64,000 nt of DNA from Flavobacteriales bacterium. Lineage in GTDB: Bacteria; Bacteroidota; Bacteroidia; Flavobacteriales_F; PHOS-HE28. Position 1 is the stretch's first letter; every line of letters begins with the position of its first letter. Below, one piece after another: positions 25,045-33,637 of this stretch. A program made the position numbers and the translations under genes. The DNA lies in assembly GCA_016713875.1 (NCBI GenBank), contig JADJOI010000003.1, positions 930,001-994,000 of the forward strand, written 5' to 3'. A model generated the notes under the pieces. That model did no database searches. It saw only the letters and a program-made list of their open reading frames with translations, and had not been told where the DNA came from.

Positions 25045-25106
25045 CGCTTGCACCGCGCGACAGCCGGGGCGGTGCGGGGCAGACTATCGGGGGACTCTCG
25101 CGCCAG

Positions 25107-25793
25107 TCAGGGCAGCTTGTTGAAGACCAAGAGCGACTTCCCAAGAGCTTTCTCTATTGACACTTTGAGGGTGCTGTCTTCTTGGCTACGCATCCGACGA
25201 AGCTGGCTTCCAAGACGAGTATGAGAGATGTCAATAACTCGTACTGCGGGATTGTCCAGCCTTAGTGCATTGGCTTCCAATGAGTCACTCGTGAGGACTA
25301 GCTCATCAATTCGAGACGCTTGTAGGAAAGCTGGGAGTGATCTGTAGGAACCGTGAAGTATCAGGTCAGGGACTGTGACCGGACTCATATCGGTCGAATA
25401 GTGCGGCATGTAGAGATCCAAACTCTGAAGGTTGGGAAGTGCGCTAAGCAAAGGCTGAATCTCGTGTGCCGAACAAGCTTGGATTAAGAGATGTCTGATC
25501 GAGTCATTGGAACACTCAGGCACAGGCACATTGCGGCTGGTATCACAGAGGTCCAGAGAAAGGTTGGTCACCGACAGTGAACAAAGAGACTGAGAGAACC
25601 CCGACAGATTGGTAACCTTGATGGCCGCGCTACTTGCAGGATAAGGTGCTATGCCTGAAAACCCGGACAAGACTGAGTCCTGGTGGACAAAAGCACGCTG
25701 GGATTCACTGGTATTCGATCGTGGTGGCTCCCCCTGACTACAGGCTGTCACGCTGCAACCAAGGCAGAGGCCAACAACAATGTTGGCTAACAC
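25107..25793 (-). CDS. Lipoprotein with leucine-rich-repeat-like segments; possible immunity protein
   Basis: A 228-aa protein from the GTG at 25791-25793, 4 bp after the Rhs gene stop. The N-terminus (VLANIVVGLCLGCSVTACSQ) is a lipoprotein signal with lipobox T-A-C. The body has repeated L-x-x-L-x-L motifs (LPNLQSLDLYM, VPDLILHGSYRSLPAF, IDELVLTSDSLEANAL, VRVIDISHTRLGSQL), a leucine-rich-repeat pattern. The longer frame would need a TTG and overlap the Rhs gene. Its base composition is clearly more AT-rich than the core. The position right after a toxin-like Rhs tip suggests an immunity role; this is inference from context only. Confidence 0.55.
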   Translation of the reverse strand: MLANIVVGLCLGCSVTACSQGEPPRSNTSESQRAFVHQDSVLSGFSGIAPYPASSAAIKVTNLSGFSQSLCSLSVTNLSLDLCDTSRNVPVPECSNDSIRHLLIQACSAHEIQPLLSALPNLQSLDLYMPHYSTDMSPVTVPDLILHGSYRSLPAFLQASRIDELVLTSDSLEANALRLDNPAVRVIDISHTRLGSQLRRMRSQEDSTLKVSIEKALGKSLLVFNKLP

Positions 25794-25797
25794 CTCA

Positions 25798-28358
25798 CTA
25801 GTGTGCCGTGTGCGGAACAATTTTCAGTGGTGGGTTATCGTAGCGACCAACCTCATTGGGTGCTGGACTACCCAGGTTCGCCGGAGCCGAAAGAGTGGCC
25901 TTACCATCCTTCTGGGTGGACATGACATACGCGCCAATCGCGTTCACCATTTGTTGAACAACCGACCTTGGGCCACTACCCGCTCCGACCAAGCTGCCGC
26001 GCTCCGTGTTGTCGGCGGTACCACTGAAGATCTTACCAATGAGACTGCGATCGCGCACAGGTACGCCAGGGAAGTCTTCATAGGTATAGTCAACGTAGCG
26101 ATCATCAAGCTTCAACAGGTGGGCCGTCTCGTGCGCATACGTCTCGCCATCGGCTGTTGCATCCCACTCGCCGGTTCGCATCGACTCACCATCCACGTAT
26201 GAACGGAAGTGCCCATCCTCCATTTTGCGATCTGGACGAGTAGCCGGGTCGACCAGTGTAATGATGTTCCAACCCTCTTTGAATTCTTGAGGCGGTTGGC
26301 CAGGTCGGTCAGGCTCGACCCTATGCACCTGGATATCGAACTTCACATTGTACGTCTGGCCTGTCGCCGGATCCTTGTATACCTGCTTCTTGCCCCAGTA
26401 GCCCATTATTTGCCGCTGCATGCTCTTGGCTTTGGCGGCTGTTGCTCCGTGTCCGTTGATGTAGATGTGAGAAGTTACAGTGATCGTATTGCCCTTGATA
26501 GAGACCACACCTTCCTTACCATCAGCATCACGCAGGTAGATTGGACTGTTCTCGACGTACGCGTAGGGACTAAGATTCGGGTACTTGGCTGATAGCGGGT
26601 CCAAGCTCAACCACCTTCCAACTCTCGGATCGTACATCCTCGCCCCGAAGTCATAGCTCGTGCCGGTCGCGTTGTGGACCTCATCGTCTTTCTCGGCCCC
26701 GTTGAAGCCCCAACGGTAATTCGCCGCGCTGTAATTGCGCCCGGGCAGCAGGGACCCGAATGGGTCATAGTCCGCATACGCCATCACCTCCGCACTGAAG
26801 TGGGTTGGGATGGGGGTGTTCTGAGGATGGAAGTCGCTGAGCTTGCGGTCGCCGAGCACCACGCGCACGTTGCCCAGGTGGTCGGTGAGCTCGTAGCGGC
26901 GGCGCCCCAGCTGGCGGGTGCTGGTGCTGCGGTCGGGGCCGATGATCACCGGCTGCAGGGCCAGGGCCTGGCGCAGGCCGGAGAGCGGGTAGGTGCTGGT
27001 GCCGGGGCTGGCATCGTCCGGCTGGGCGATGCGCACCAGCCCCGTGGCGGTGGTGCCCAGCATGTGGGCGCCGCCCAGCTGGGCGTTGCGCCGCACATCG
27101 GTGACGCCGTTGAGCACGGAGGCCGGCGCCCCGCCGGAGAGGGGCTTGCGGTAGAGGCGTTGGGTGCCGGGGTACATCAGGCCGCTGACGGTGTAGTAAA
27201 GGTAGTCGCCGGCGGGGCTGAAATCCAAGCCGGTCACCCGGCCGTTGGTCGTGGTCCAGGTGATGGGGGTGCCGGTGAGGCTCAGGCGGTCGGGCGCCAG
27301 GTGCAGCACGCGCAGCTCGGCGTTGTTCCACTGCAGCAGGCCGGTGTTGGGGCCGTGGGCGCGCACGTAGGCCAGGCGGCGGCCGTCGGGGTCGGGCATC
27401 AGGCGGCCGGCGGTGCTGGCGGAGGTGGCGGGCACGCTCTCCAGGGTGTGCCAGGTGGGGGTGCCGGGGTCGGCATGCAGGTCGGCCACCGACAGGGCGC
27501 GCAGGTGCAGCTGTCCGCCCTGGTGGTCCAGCAGAAAGAGGGTGGTGGGCCCGTAGCCGCTGCGGTCGTCCACCACGGCCAGGCCGCGCTGGGCGGTGCC
27601 CAGGGTGCCGGTGGTGTACAGCGGCAGGTTGGCCTGGCCGGCCACCACCTCGCCCACGCTGCCATGGCCCATTTGCGAGAGGTCGATGAGGTGTGCGTAG
27701 GGTGGCTCGAAGGACCTCGAACGGATGGCGCGCGAAGCGCTCGTTCGCCCAGGCAAGGCGCGGCGAAGCAAGGATACTGGACCGAAGTATCCGGCTGAGC
27801 GGGAACGAAGGATGGGCGAATGAGGGCGAGCACCCACACGGCGCGGTCGCCATGGATCGCGCCGCCGGAGCGAGGTCCTTCGAACCACCCATCTGGCTTG
27901 CCGTCGGCGGCGATGGTGAACAGGTAGTGCAGGTGGGGCTCGCCGGGCACCTGGGCGCTGATGCTGGCGCCGTTCCACAGGCCGGCCACCAGCTGGCCGT
28001 GGCTGTACATAGGCACCCCGTTGCGGTCGAAGATCTGGGTGCTGGTGATCTGCGGCAGGGGTTGCATGAGCTTCACGCTCACGACGCTGAAGAGGGTGTT
28101 GCCCTGGCGGTCCTCGGCACGGTAGGTGTTCTCACACTGGTCAGCGAACCAGAGGGGTTGGCCGCCGTTCACTTCGTTGATGCTGAAGTCGGCCGGGTCG
28201 TCGGGGTCGCTGTGGCGCGGGCGGATGTTGGTGATGGAGGTGAGGCCGAGGAAGTTGCCCTGCACGGTATGTCCGCTGGCCAGCCCCAGGTGCAGGGCCT
28301 CGGCCTTGCGGGGGTGCTCCAGGGGCTGCGGGGTGGCAGTGGAGCCGTCCCAGGTCAC
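25798..28358 (-). CDS. Short Rhs-type protein with metallopeptidase tip, interrupted by a 191-bp element
   Basis: Without the insertion at 27700-27890 the frame gives about 789 aa. Upstream half: propeller-like segments (LDFSPAGDYLYYTVSGLMYP). Core: ELTDHLGNVRVVLGDRKL, DYDPFGSLLPGRNY, RWGFNGAEKDDE, then YDPRVGRWLSLDPLSAKYPN and LSPYAYVENSPIYLRDADG, the Bacteroidota Rhs core. The C-terminal tip (about 240 aa, 25798-26515) is more AT-rich and contains YAHETAHLLKLDDRY, an HExxH zinc-peptidase motif with a downstream Asp as in HExGHxLGLxDEY enzymes. The GTG at 28356-28358 overlaps the oxidoreductase stop (GTGA). The protein lacks the long N-terminal delivery region, so it is either truncated or a mobile tip-carrying module. 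Confidence 0.65.
27700..27890. mobile_element. 191-bp palindromic MITE-like element inside the Rhs gene
   Basis: The ends are 20-bp inverted repeats with one mismatch: GGGTGGCTCGAAGGACCTCG at 27700-27719, and its complement at 27871-27890. An inner hairpin GGATACT/AGTATCC and looser arms around it make the whole piece foldable. The flanking Rhs codons lie in two different frames. Removing exactly 191 bp joins GKPD to YAHLIDLSQMG in one frame. No protein is encoded and no duplicated target site is visible. It looks like a non-autonomous element moved by a transposase elsewhere in the genome. Confidence 0.7.
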
Positions 28359-29482
28359 ACCTCCAGCAGCTCCACCGCCTGCCGGGCCACGCGGATGCCG
28401 ATGGCCACGCCCATGCCGCTGAGGCCGACGGCGGCCACCACGCCGGGCGCCATGTGTCGCACCAGCGGGGTCTTGCCCTGGCCGCAGAAGCCCATGATGC
28501 CGCTCCACCGGTGGGCGATGGCCACGCGCCGGCCGGGCACGATCTGCCGGTGGAGGAAGTCCTCCAAGGCGGCCTGCAGCAGGGGGCTGGTGCCGTCGGC
28601 CCAGGTGGTCTCTCCGGTCTTGTCCAGGTGGCGGGCGCCGCCCAGCAGCACCGCCCCGTCCAGGTCGCGGAAGTAGTAGTAGCCTTCGTGGGCGTGGAAG
28701 GTGCCCCGCAGCCGCAGGCCGGGCACGGGGGCGGTGAGCAGCACCTGCCCGCGGGCGGGCACCACATCGGCCTGGGGCAGCAGCTGGCGCGCGTAGCCGT
28801 TGGTGGCCACCAGCACCTGGCGGGCGTGCAGCGCGGGTCCCTGGGTGGGCACCAGGTCCACCCCGGCCGGGCCGGGCTCCAGGCGCTGCACGGGGTGGTC
28901 CCAGCGGAACTCCACGCCATGTTCGCGGGCCAGGTGCAGCAGGGCCTGCATCAGGCGACCGCTGTCCACGGGCCCTTCGAGGTCGGTGCGGGCCACGCGG
29001 GTGCCGGGAGCCAGGCCGAAGCGGTCGGCGCCGTCGGCGAGCCAGTGGAAGGGCGCGGGCCCGGTGATGGGGGCCAGCAGCCGGTTGAGGCGATCGAACT
29101 CCTCGGCCACCCGGGTGTACAGCGGGTCGTCCGCCGCGTACACCTCGTGGCCGCCGGTGGCCTCGAACCCGATGACGGCATCCCCCAGCTCGCGCCGCAG
29201 CTCCAGCAGCCCCTGCCAGCGTTCGGCCACGCGCGCCAGCGCGGCCTGTTCCCCTTCGGCGGCCAGGTCGGCCAGCAGTTCGCTGGGGCTGCCGAAGCAG
29301 GCGAAGCCGGCGTTGCGCACGCTGGCGCCGGCGGGGTGGGGGCCGCGCTCCACCACCAGCACGCGGCGGTGGGGCCAGCGGCGGCGGGCGTGCACGGCGG
29401 CCCACAGGCCCACGAGGCCGGCGCCCACCACGGCCAGGTGGACCGGAGCCCCGAAGCTGCGCTGTTCCCAGATGCTGTGCAC
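28355..29482 (-). CDS. FAD-dependent oxidoreductase (DadA/glycine-oxidase-like)
   Basis: A 375-aa protein. The N-terminal SIWEQRSF precedes the FAD-binding HLAVVGAGLVGLWAAVHARR, a spacing seen in Bacteroidota DAO-family enzymes. Then RNAGFACFGSPSEL, the substrate-domain GGHEVYAADDPLY and a C-terminal SGIMGFCGQGKTPLV ... GLSGMGVAIG. DAO-family enzymes oxidise amino acids or other secondary amines, and the exact substrate is not visible. I chose the GTG at 29480-29482 because similarity starts there. Its stop overlaps the GTG of the Rhs gene by 4 bases. Confidence 0.75.
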   Translation of the reverse strand: MHSIWEQRSFGAPVHLAVVGAGLVGLWAAVHARRRWPHRRVLVVERGPHPAGASVRNAGFACFGSPSELLADLAAEGEQAALARVAERWQGLLELRRELGDAVIGFEATGGHEVYAADDPLYTRVAEEFDRLNRLLAPITGPAPFHWLADGADRFGLAPGTRVARTDLEGPVDSGRLMQALLHLAREHGVEFRWDHPVQRLEPGPAGVDLVPTQGPALHARQVLVATNGYARQLLPQADVVPARGQVLLTAPVPGLRLRGTFHAHEGYYYFRDLDGAVLLGGARHLDKTGETTWADGTSPLLQAALEDFLHRQIVPGRRVAIAHRWSGIMGFCGQGKTPLVRHMAPGVVAAVGLSGMGVAIGIRVARQAVELLEV

Positions 29483-29573
29483 GGCGGGATGTGGATGGGG
29501 ACGCGGCGGTGGCGGCGCACCGCAGCCACCGGGATGTCGTACTTTGCGGGGTCGTTCAGGACATCCGCAGCGC

Positions 29574-32500
29574 ATGCGAATCCCTTTCGGAACCCGTTGG
29601 CAAGGTAGGCTGCTCGGCCTGGTCTGCGCGTTGGTGCTGATGGTCGGCGCCGCCCGCGCCCAGGTGGACAACGTGTACGTGTACGGCACGGTGAAGGACT
29701 ACACCAGTGTCAAGAAGATGGACGGGGTGATCGTGAGCGTGTACAAGAACGGCGCGAAGCTCACCGAGACCACCACCAACGCCAGCGGCAAGTACGAGTT
29801 CAACCTGGACTACGGGGCGGACTACAAGATCGTGTACTCCAAGCAGGGCATCGTCAGCAAGAACATCACCATCGACACGCGGAACATCCCCGAGGAGGAG
29901 CGGGTGGGCGGCCACGGGATGAACATCGAGATGACGCTGTTCCAGGAGCTGCCCGGCATCGACTTCAGCGTGCTGAACCAGCCGATCGGCAAGGCCAAGT
30001 TCGACCCCACCAGCAGCGAGGTCACCTGGGACCTGCAATACACCGAGCAGATCCGCAGCGAGATCGCGCGGTTGATGAAGGAGTACGAGGACAAGAAGCG
30101 CCGCGAGGCCGGGGCCGACGCCGAGTTCGCCAGGCTGATGCAGCAGGGCGAGGCGGCCATGGGCGCGGCCGATTACAAGAAGGCGGTGGAATCGTTCACC
30201 GGGGCGCTGGCCCTGAAGGCGGGCGACCCCGTGGCCACGGCCAAGCTGAGCGACGCGAAGATGAAGCTCGATGAGCTGGAGGGCCAGAAGAAGCGGGACG
30301 AGCAGTACGCGGCGCTGATCAAGGAGGCCGATGCGCTGTTCGGCAAGAAGGACTACGAGGGCGCCAAGGTGAAGTACAACGCGGCCCTGGACGTGAAGGA
30401 CCAGGAGGCCTACCCGAAGCAGAAGCTGAAGGAGATCGACACCCTGCTGGCCGATCTGGCCAAGAAGGCCGAGGAGGAGCGCAAGGCGAAGGAGCTTCAG
30501 GCCAAGTACGACGCGGCCATCAAGGCGGGCGACGAGGCTTTCAAGGGCGGCAAGTTCGAGCAGGCCAAGGCCCCCTACACCGAGGCTGCTGGCCTGAAGC
30601 CCGAGGAGAAGTACCCCAAGGACCAGCTGCTGGCCATCGATGCCAAGCTGGCCGAGCTGGCCAAGAAGGAGGAGGAGGAGCGCAAGCGCAAGGAGTTGGA
30701 GGCCCAGTACACGGCCCTCATCGCTGCGGCCGATGCGGCCTTCAAGGCGGCCAACTACGACCAGGCCAAGGGCAAGTACACCGAAGCGTCCACGCTGAAG
30801 CCGGAGGAGAAGTACCCCAAGGATCAGCTGGCCGCCATCGAGGCCAAGCTGGCCGAGCTGGCCAAGAAGGCGGAGGAGGAGCGGCTCGCCAAGGAACTAC
30901 AGGCCAAGTACGATGCAGCGGTCGCCGCCGGCGATGCCGCCTTCAAGGGTGCGGATTTCGAAGGTGCCAGGGGCAAGTACAATGAGGCTCTCGGCTTGAA
31001 GCCTGCCGAGAAATACCCGAAGGACCAGCTGGCAGCCATCGACAAGAAGCTCGCCGAGCTGGCCGCCAAGGCGGAGGAGGAACGCAAGCAGCGCGAGCTG
31101 AACGAGAAGTACCAGGCCGCCATCGCCGCGGCCGACGCGGCCTTCCAGAAGGACGGCTTCGACGAGGCGAAGGCGAAGTACACCGAGGCGCTCACCCTGA
31201 AGCCGTCCGAGAAGTACCCTAAGGACCAGCTGGTGGCCATCGACAAGCGCATCGCCGAGCTGGCCGCGAAGGCCGAGGAGGAGCGCAAGCGCAAGGAACT
31301 GGAGGCCCGCTATAACGATGTGGTGGCGCTGGCCGATGCGCTGTTCGGCAAGAAGGAATATGACCAGGCCAAGGCCAAGTTCATCGAGGCGGCCAACCTG
31401 AAGCCCGAGGAGCGCTACCCCAAGGAGAAGATCGCCGAGATCGACGGCATCCTGGCCGAGCTGGCCCGCAAGGCCGAGGAGGAGCGCAGGCGGCAGGAAC
31501 TGGAGGCCCGCTACGCGGAACTGATCAGCAAGGCGGACAAGGCCTTCGCCGCAGAGCAATGGGCCGCTGCGTTGAACGATTACAAGGACGCGCTGACGCT
31601 GAAGCCGACCGAAGGTCATCCCAAGGCGCGCATCGCCGAGATCGAGCAGAAGCTAGATGCCGCGGCACGCGAGAAGGCTGAGCAGGAGCGGCTGGCTCGG
31701 GAGAAGGCTGACCTCGACGCGCGCTACCAGGGCTTCGTAGCCAAAGCGGACAAGGCCTTCAGCCTGAGCAAGTACGACGACGCCCGCACGGCCTACACCG
31801 ACGCGCTGGGCGTGAAGCCTGACGAGCGATACCCCAAGGACAAGCTGGCGGAGATCGACCGCATTCTGGCCGACCTGGCGGCGAAGGACGAGGCCGCCCG
31901 TGCCGCTGCCGAGAAGGCCGCCCGCGACAAGGCCGCTGCGGATGCCGCCGCCGCCGAGGAGGCCCGTCGCAAAGCGGGGGCGGAGGCGCTGGAGCGGCAA
32001 TACCGAGAGCTCATCGCTGCGGCCGACCTGGCCTTCGACGGGGAGCAGTTCGACCGGGCCCGTACCAAGTACACCGAGGCCTTGACGGTGAAGCCGGAGG
32101 AGCAATATCCGAAGGACCGTCTGGCCCTGATCGAGAGCGAGCTGGCCAAGCGCGCCGCCGCCCTGAGCGAGGCCGAACGGCTGGCCGAGGAGCAACGCCG
32201 CGCGGAAGAGGAGCGCCGCCGCCGCGAGGCCGAGGCCGCCGAGGCCGCCCGCCTGGCCGCCGACGCCGAACGCATGAAAGGCGAGGCCGCCCGCCTACTG
32301 GAGGAGCGCTACCGCAAGGCGATCACGGAAGCCGACCTGGCCTTCGGGGCGAAGAGCTGGGCTGAGGCACGGGGCCTCTATGCCCAGGCCCTGGACATCA
32401 AGCCCTCCGAGACCTATCCCAGCGACCGCATCGCCGAGATCGACCGGCTGGTGGCCGAGGAGGAGGCGCGCCGCCGCCGCGAGGCCGAGCTCGCCGCTCG

Positions 32501-33461
32501 ACCCGTGGTGAAGGAGGAGCCGCCTCCGCCGCCCAAGCGCAGCAGCACCACCATCGACATGCGCAAGGAGCAGGAGGCCGAGGAGTTCATGCGCGAGGCC
32601 CGCCTCCGCGAAGAGGCCGAGAAGTACGAGCGGATCAAGAAGCTGCGCCGGGACTTAACGGATGAGGAACTGGCCTACCAGAACGAGGCCTACACCAGAC
32701 GGCAGGACGGGGTCACCTACAAGCAGCGCATCGAGGAGAACGACCAGCAGTTGTACCAAGGCAGCGAGGAACAGCGCAAGGCCTACGCGGAGCAGATGAG
32801 GGCGTATCAGGAGTCCTTGGCCGAGGCCGAGCGAGCCCGGCAGGAGCGGTCGGCGCAGTCCCGGGGCGGTGCCCAGGGCACGGTGGACGCCACGCGTGAA
32901 CAGCAGGCCGAGGCGGCCCGTCTTCGGGATGAGGCCCACGCCGGACAGGTGGCGGCCCAGCGCACGGCGGTCGAGCAATGGCAGGCCAAGCAGGAGCAGA
33001 ACGCCCGCATGGGCCTGGACCGCAACCAACAGGCGCGCGATCAGGTGGTGGCCCAGATGGACCGGCAGGTGGCTTTGCAGGAGCGCGGCGCCGAACTGGC
33101 CCGCGGCCAGCGGGACCAGGTGCAGGACACCAAGGATGTGCAGGCGCGGGTGGGCCAGCAGCTCAGCCAACGGGCCACCGACCAGCGCCTCGCCGCCCAG
33201 GAACAGTTGGCGCGTACACCGCTCAACCAGCCCAAGGATTTCGCCGACTACAATCGCAGCAAACTGGCCACCGACTACCCACCGGGTGTCACCGAGGAGA
33301 GCTATACCGAAGGCAATAAGGTGATCATCCGCCGTGTGGTGGTGAACGGCAACAAGGCGGACGAGTACAGCAAGGTGATCGCCAAGTGGGGCACCTTCTA
33401 CTTCAAGAACGGCCAGAGCATCACCGAGATGATCTGGGCCAACGAGACCGAGCGCGACTGA
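29574..33461 (+). CDS. Secreted 1295-aa protein: Cna-B-like domain, eleven TPR-like repeats, coiled coils
   Basis: The signal peptide ends near AARAQ (residue 30). Residues about 33-100 form the Cna-B-like domain (VYGTVKDYTSVKKMDGVIVS, NASGKYEFNLDYGADYKIVY). About 200-960 hold eleven TPR-like repeats of roughly 66 aa, each with FDEAKAKYTEALTLKPSEKYPKD-like text, then x-x-x-I-D-x-x-LAELA and a K/E/R-rich coiled coil. Later parts are Pro-rich (EEPPPPPKR) and Gln/Arg-rich. The last 60 residues (YPPGVTEESY, VIAKWGTFYFKNGQSITEM) match the end of the protein at 48113-49276. TACTTTG 28 bp upstream of the ATG may be its -7 box. The function is unknown; an envelope-spanning or scaffold role is plausible. 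Confidence 0.8.
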   Translation: MRIPFGTRWQGRLLGLVCALVLMVGAARAQVDNVYVYGTVKDYTSVKKMDGVIVSVYKNGAKLTETTTNASGKYEFNLDYGADYKIVYSKQGIVSKNITIDTRNIPEEERVGGHGMNIEMTLFQELPGIDFSVLNQPIGKAKFDPTSSEVTWDLQYTEQIRSEIARLMKEYEDKKRREAGADAEFARLMQQGEAAMGAADYKKAVESFTGALALKAGDPVATAKLSDAKMKLDELEGQKKRDEQYAALIKEADALFGKKDYEGAKVKYNAALDVKDQEAYPKQKLKEIDTLLADLAKKAEEERKAKELQAKYDAAIKAGDEAFKGGKFEQAKAPYTEAAGLKPEEKYPKDQLLAIDAKLAELAKKEEEERKRKELEAQYTALIAAADAAFKAANYDQAKGKYTEASTLKPEEKYPKDQLAAIEAKLAELAKKAEEERLAKELQAKYDAAVAAGDAAFKGADFEGARGKYNEALGLKPAEKYPKDQLAAIDKKLAELAAKAEEERKQRELNEKYQAAIAAADAAFQKDGFDEAKAKYTEALTLKPSEKYPKDQLVAIDKRIAELAAKAEEERKRKELEARYNDVVALADALFGKKEYDQAKAKFIEAANLKPEERYPKEKIAEIDGILAELARKAEEERRRQELEARYAELISKADKAFAAEQWAAALNDYKDALTLKPTEGHPKARIAEIEQKLDAAAREKAEQERLAREKADLDARYQGFVAKADKAFSLSKYDDARTAYTDALGVKPDERYPKDKLAEIDRILADLAAKDEAARAAAEKAARDKAAADAAAAEEARRKAGAEALERQYRELIAAADLAFDGEQFDRARTKYTEALTVKPEEQYPKDRLALIESELAKRAAALSEAERLAEEQRRAEEERRRREAEAAEAARLAADAERMKGEAARLLEERYRKAITEADLAFGAKSWAEARGLYAQALDIKPSETYPSDRIAEIDRLVAEEEARRRREAELAARPVVKEEPPPPPKRSSTTIDMRKEQEAEEFMREARLREEAEKYERIKKLRRDLTDEELAYQNEAYTRRQDGVTYKQRIEENDQQLYQGSEEQRKAYAEQMRAYQESLAEAERARQERSAQSRGGAQGTVDATREQQAEAARLRDEAHAGQVAAQRTAVEQWQAKQEQNARMGLDRNQQARDQVVAQMDRQVALQERGAELARGQRDQVQDTKDVQARVGQQLSQRATDQRLAAQEQLARTPLNQPKDFADYNRSKLATDYPPGVTEESYTEGNKVIIRRVVVNGNKADEYSKVIAKWGTFYFKNGQSITEMIWANETERD

Positions 33462-33637
33462 GCCGCCGGTCGGGGCGGTTCACGCTTCCACGCACGACCG
33501 TGGATCACCGTGGAGCGCTGAAAGCCGGAGGAAGCGATAGGATGCCGGCGACGCCGCACCCAGCGCACATGTTCACATGCCCACATGGGCAAATGGGCAG
33601 ATGAGCATTCCGCTTCCCAGCGATCCTGGAGAACCTC
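33462..33637. other. Convergent gap with short hairpin
   Basis: Between two convergent genes. It contains ACATG-rich text and the palindrome TGCCCACATGGGCA near 33577-33590, a possible weak bidirectional terminator. Nothing else is recognisable. Confidence 0.3.

Noticed and set aside
28359..29405. Rhs frame extended upstream through the oxidoreductase gene
   Set aside because: The region is coding in the DAO-family frame, and the upstream Rhs-frame translation is low-complexity. The GTG overlapping the stop at 28356-28358 is a better start.
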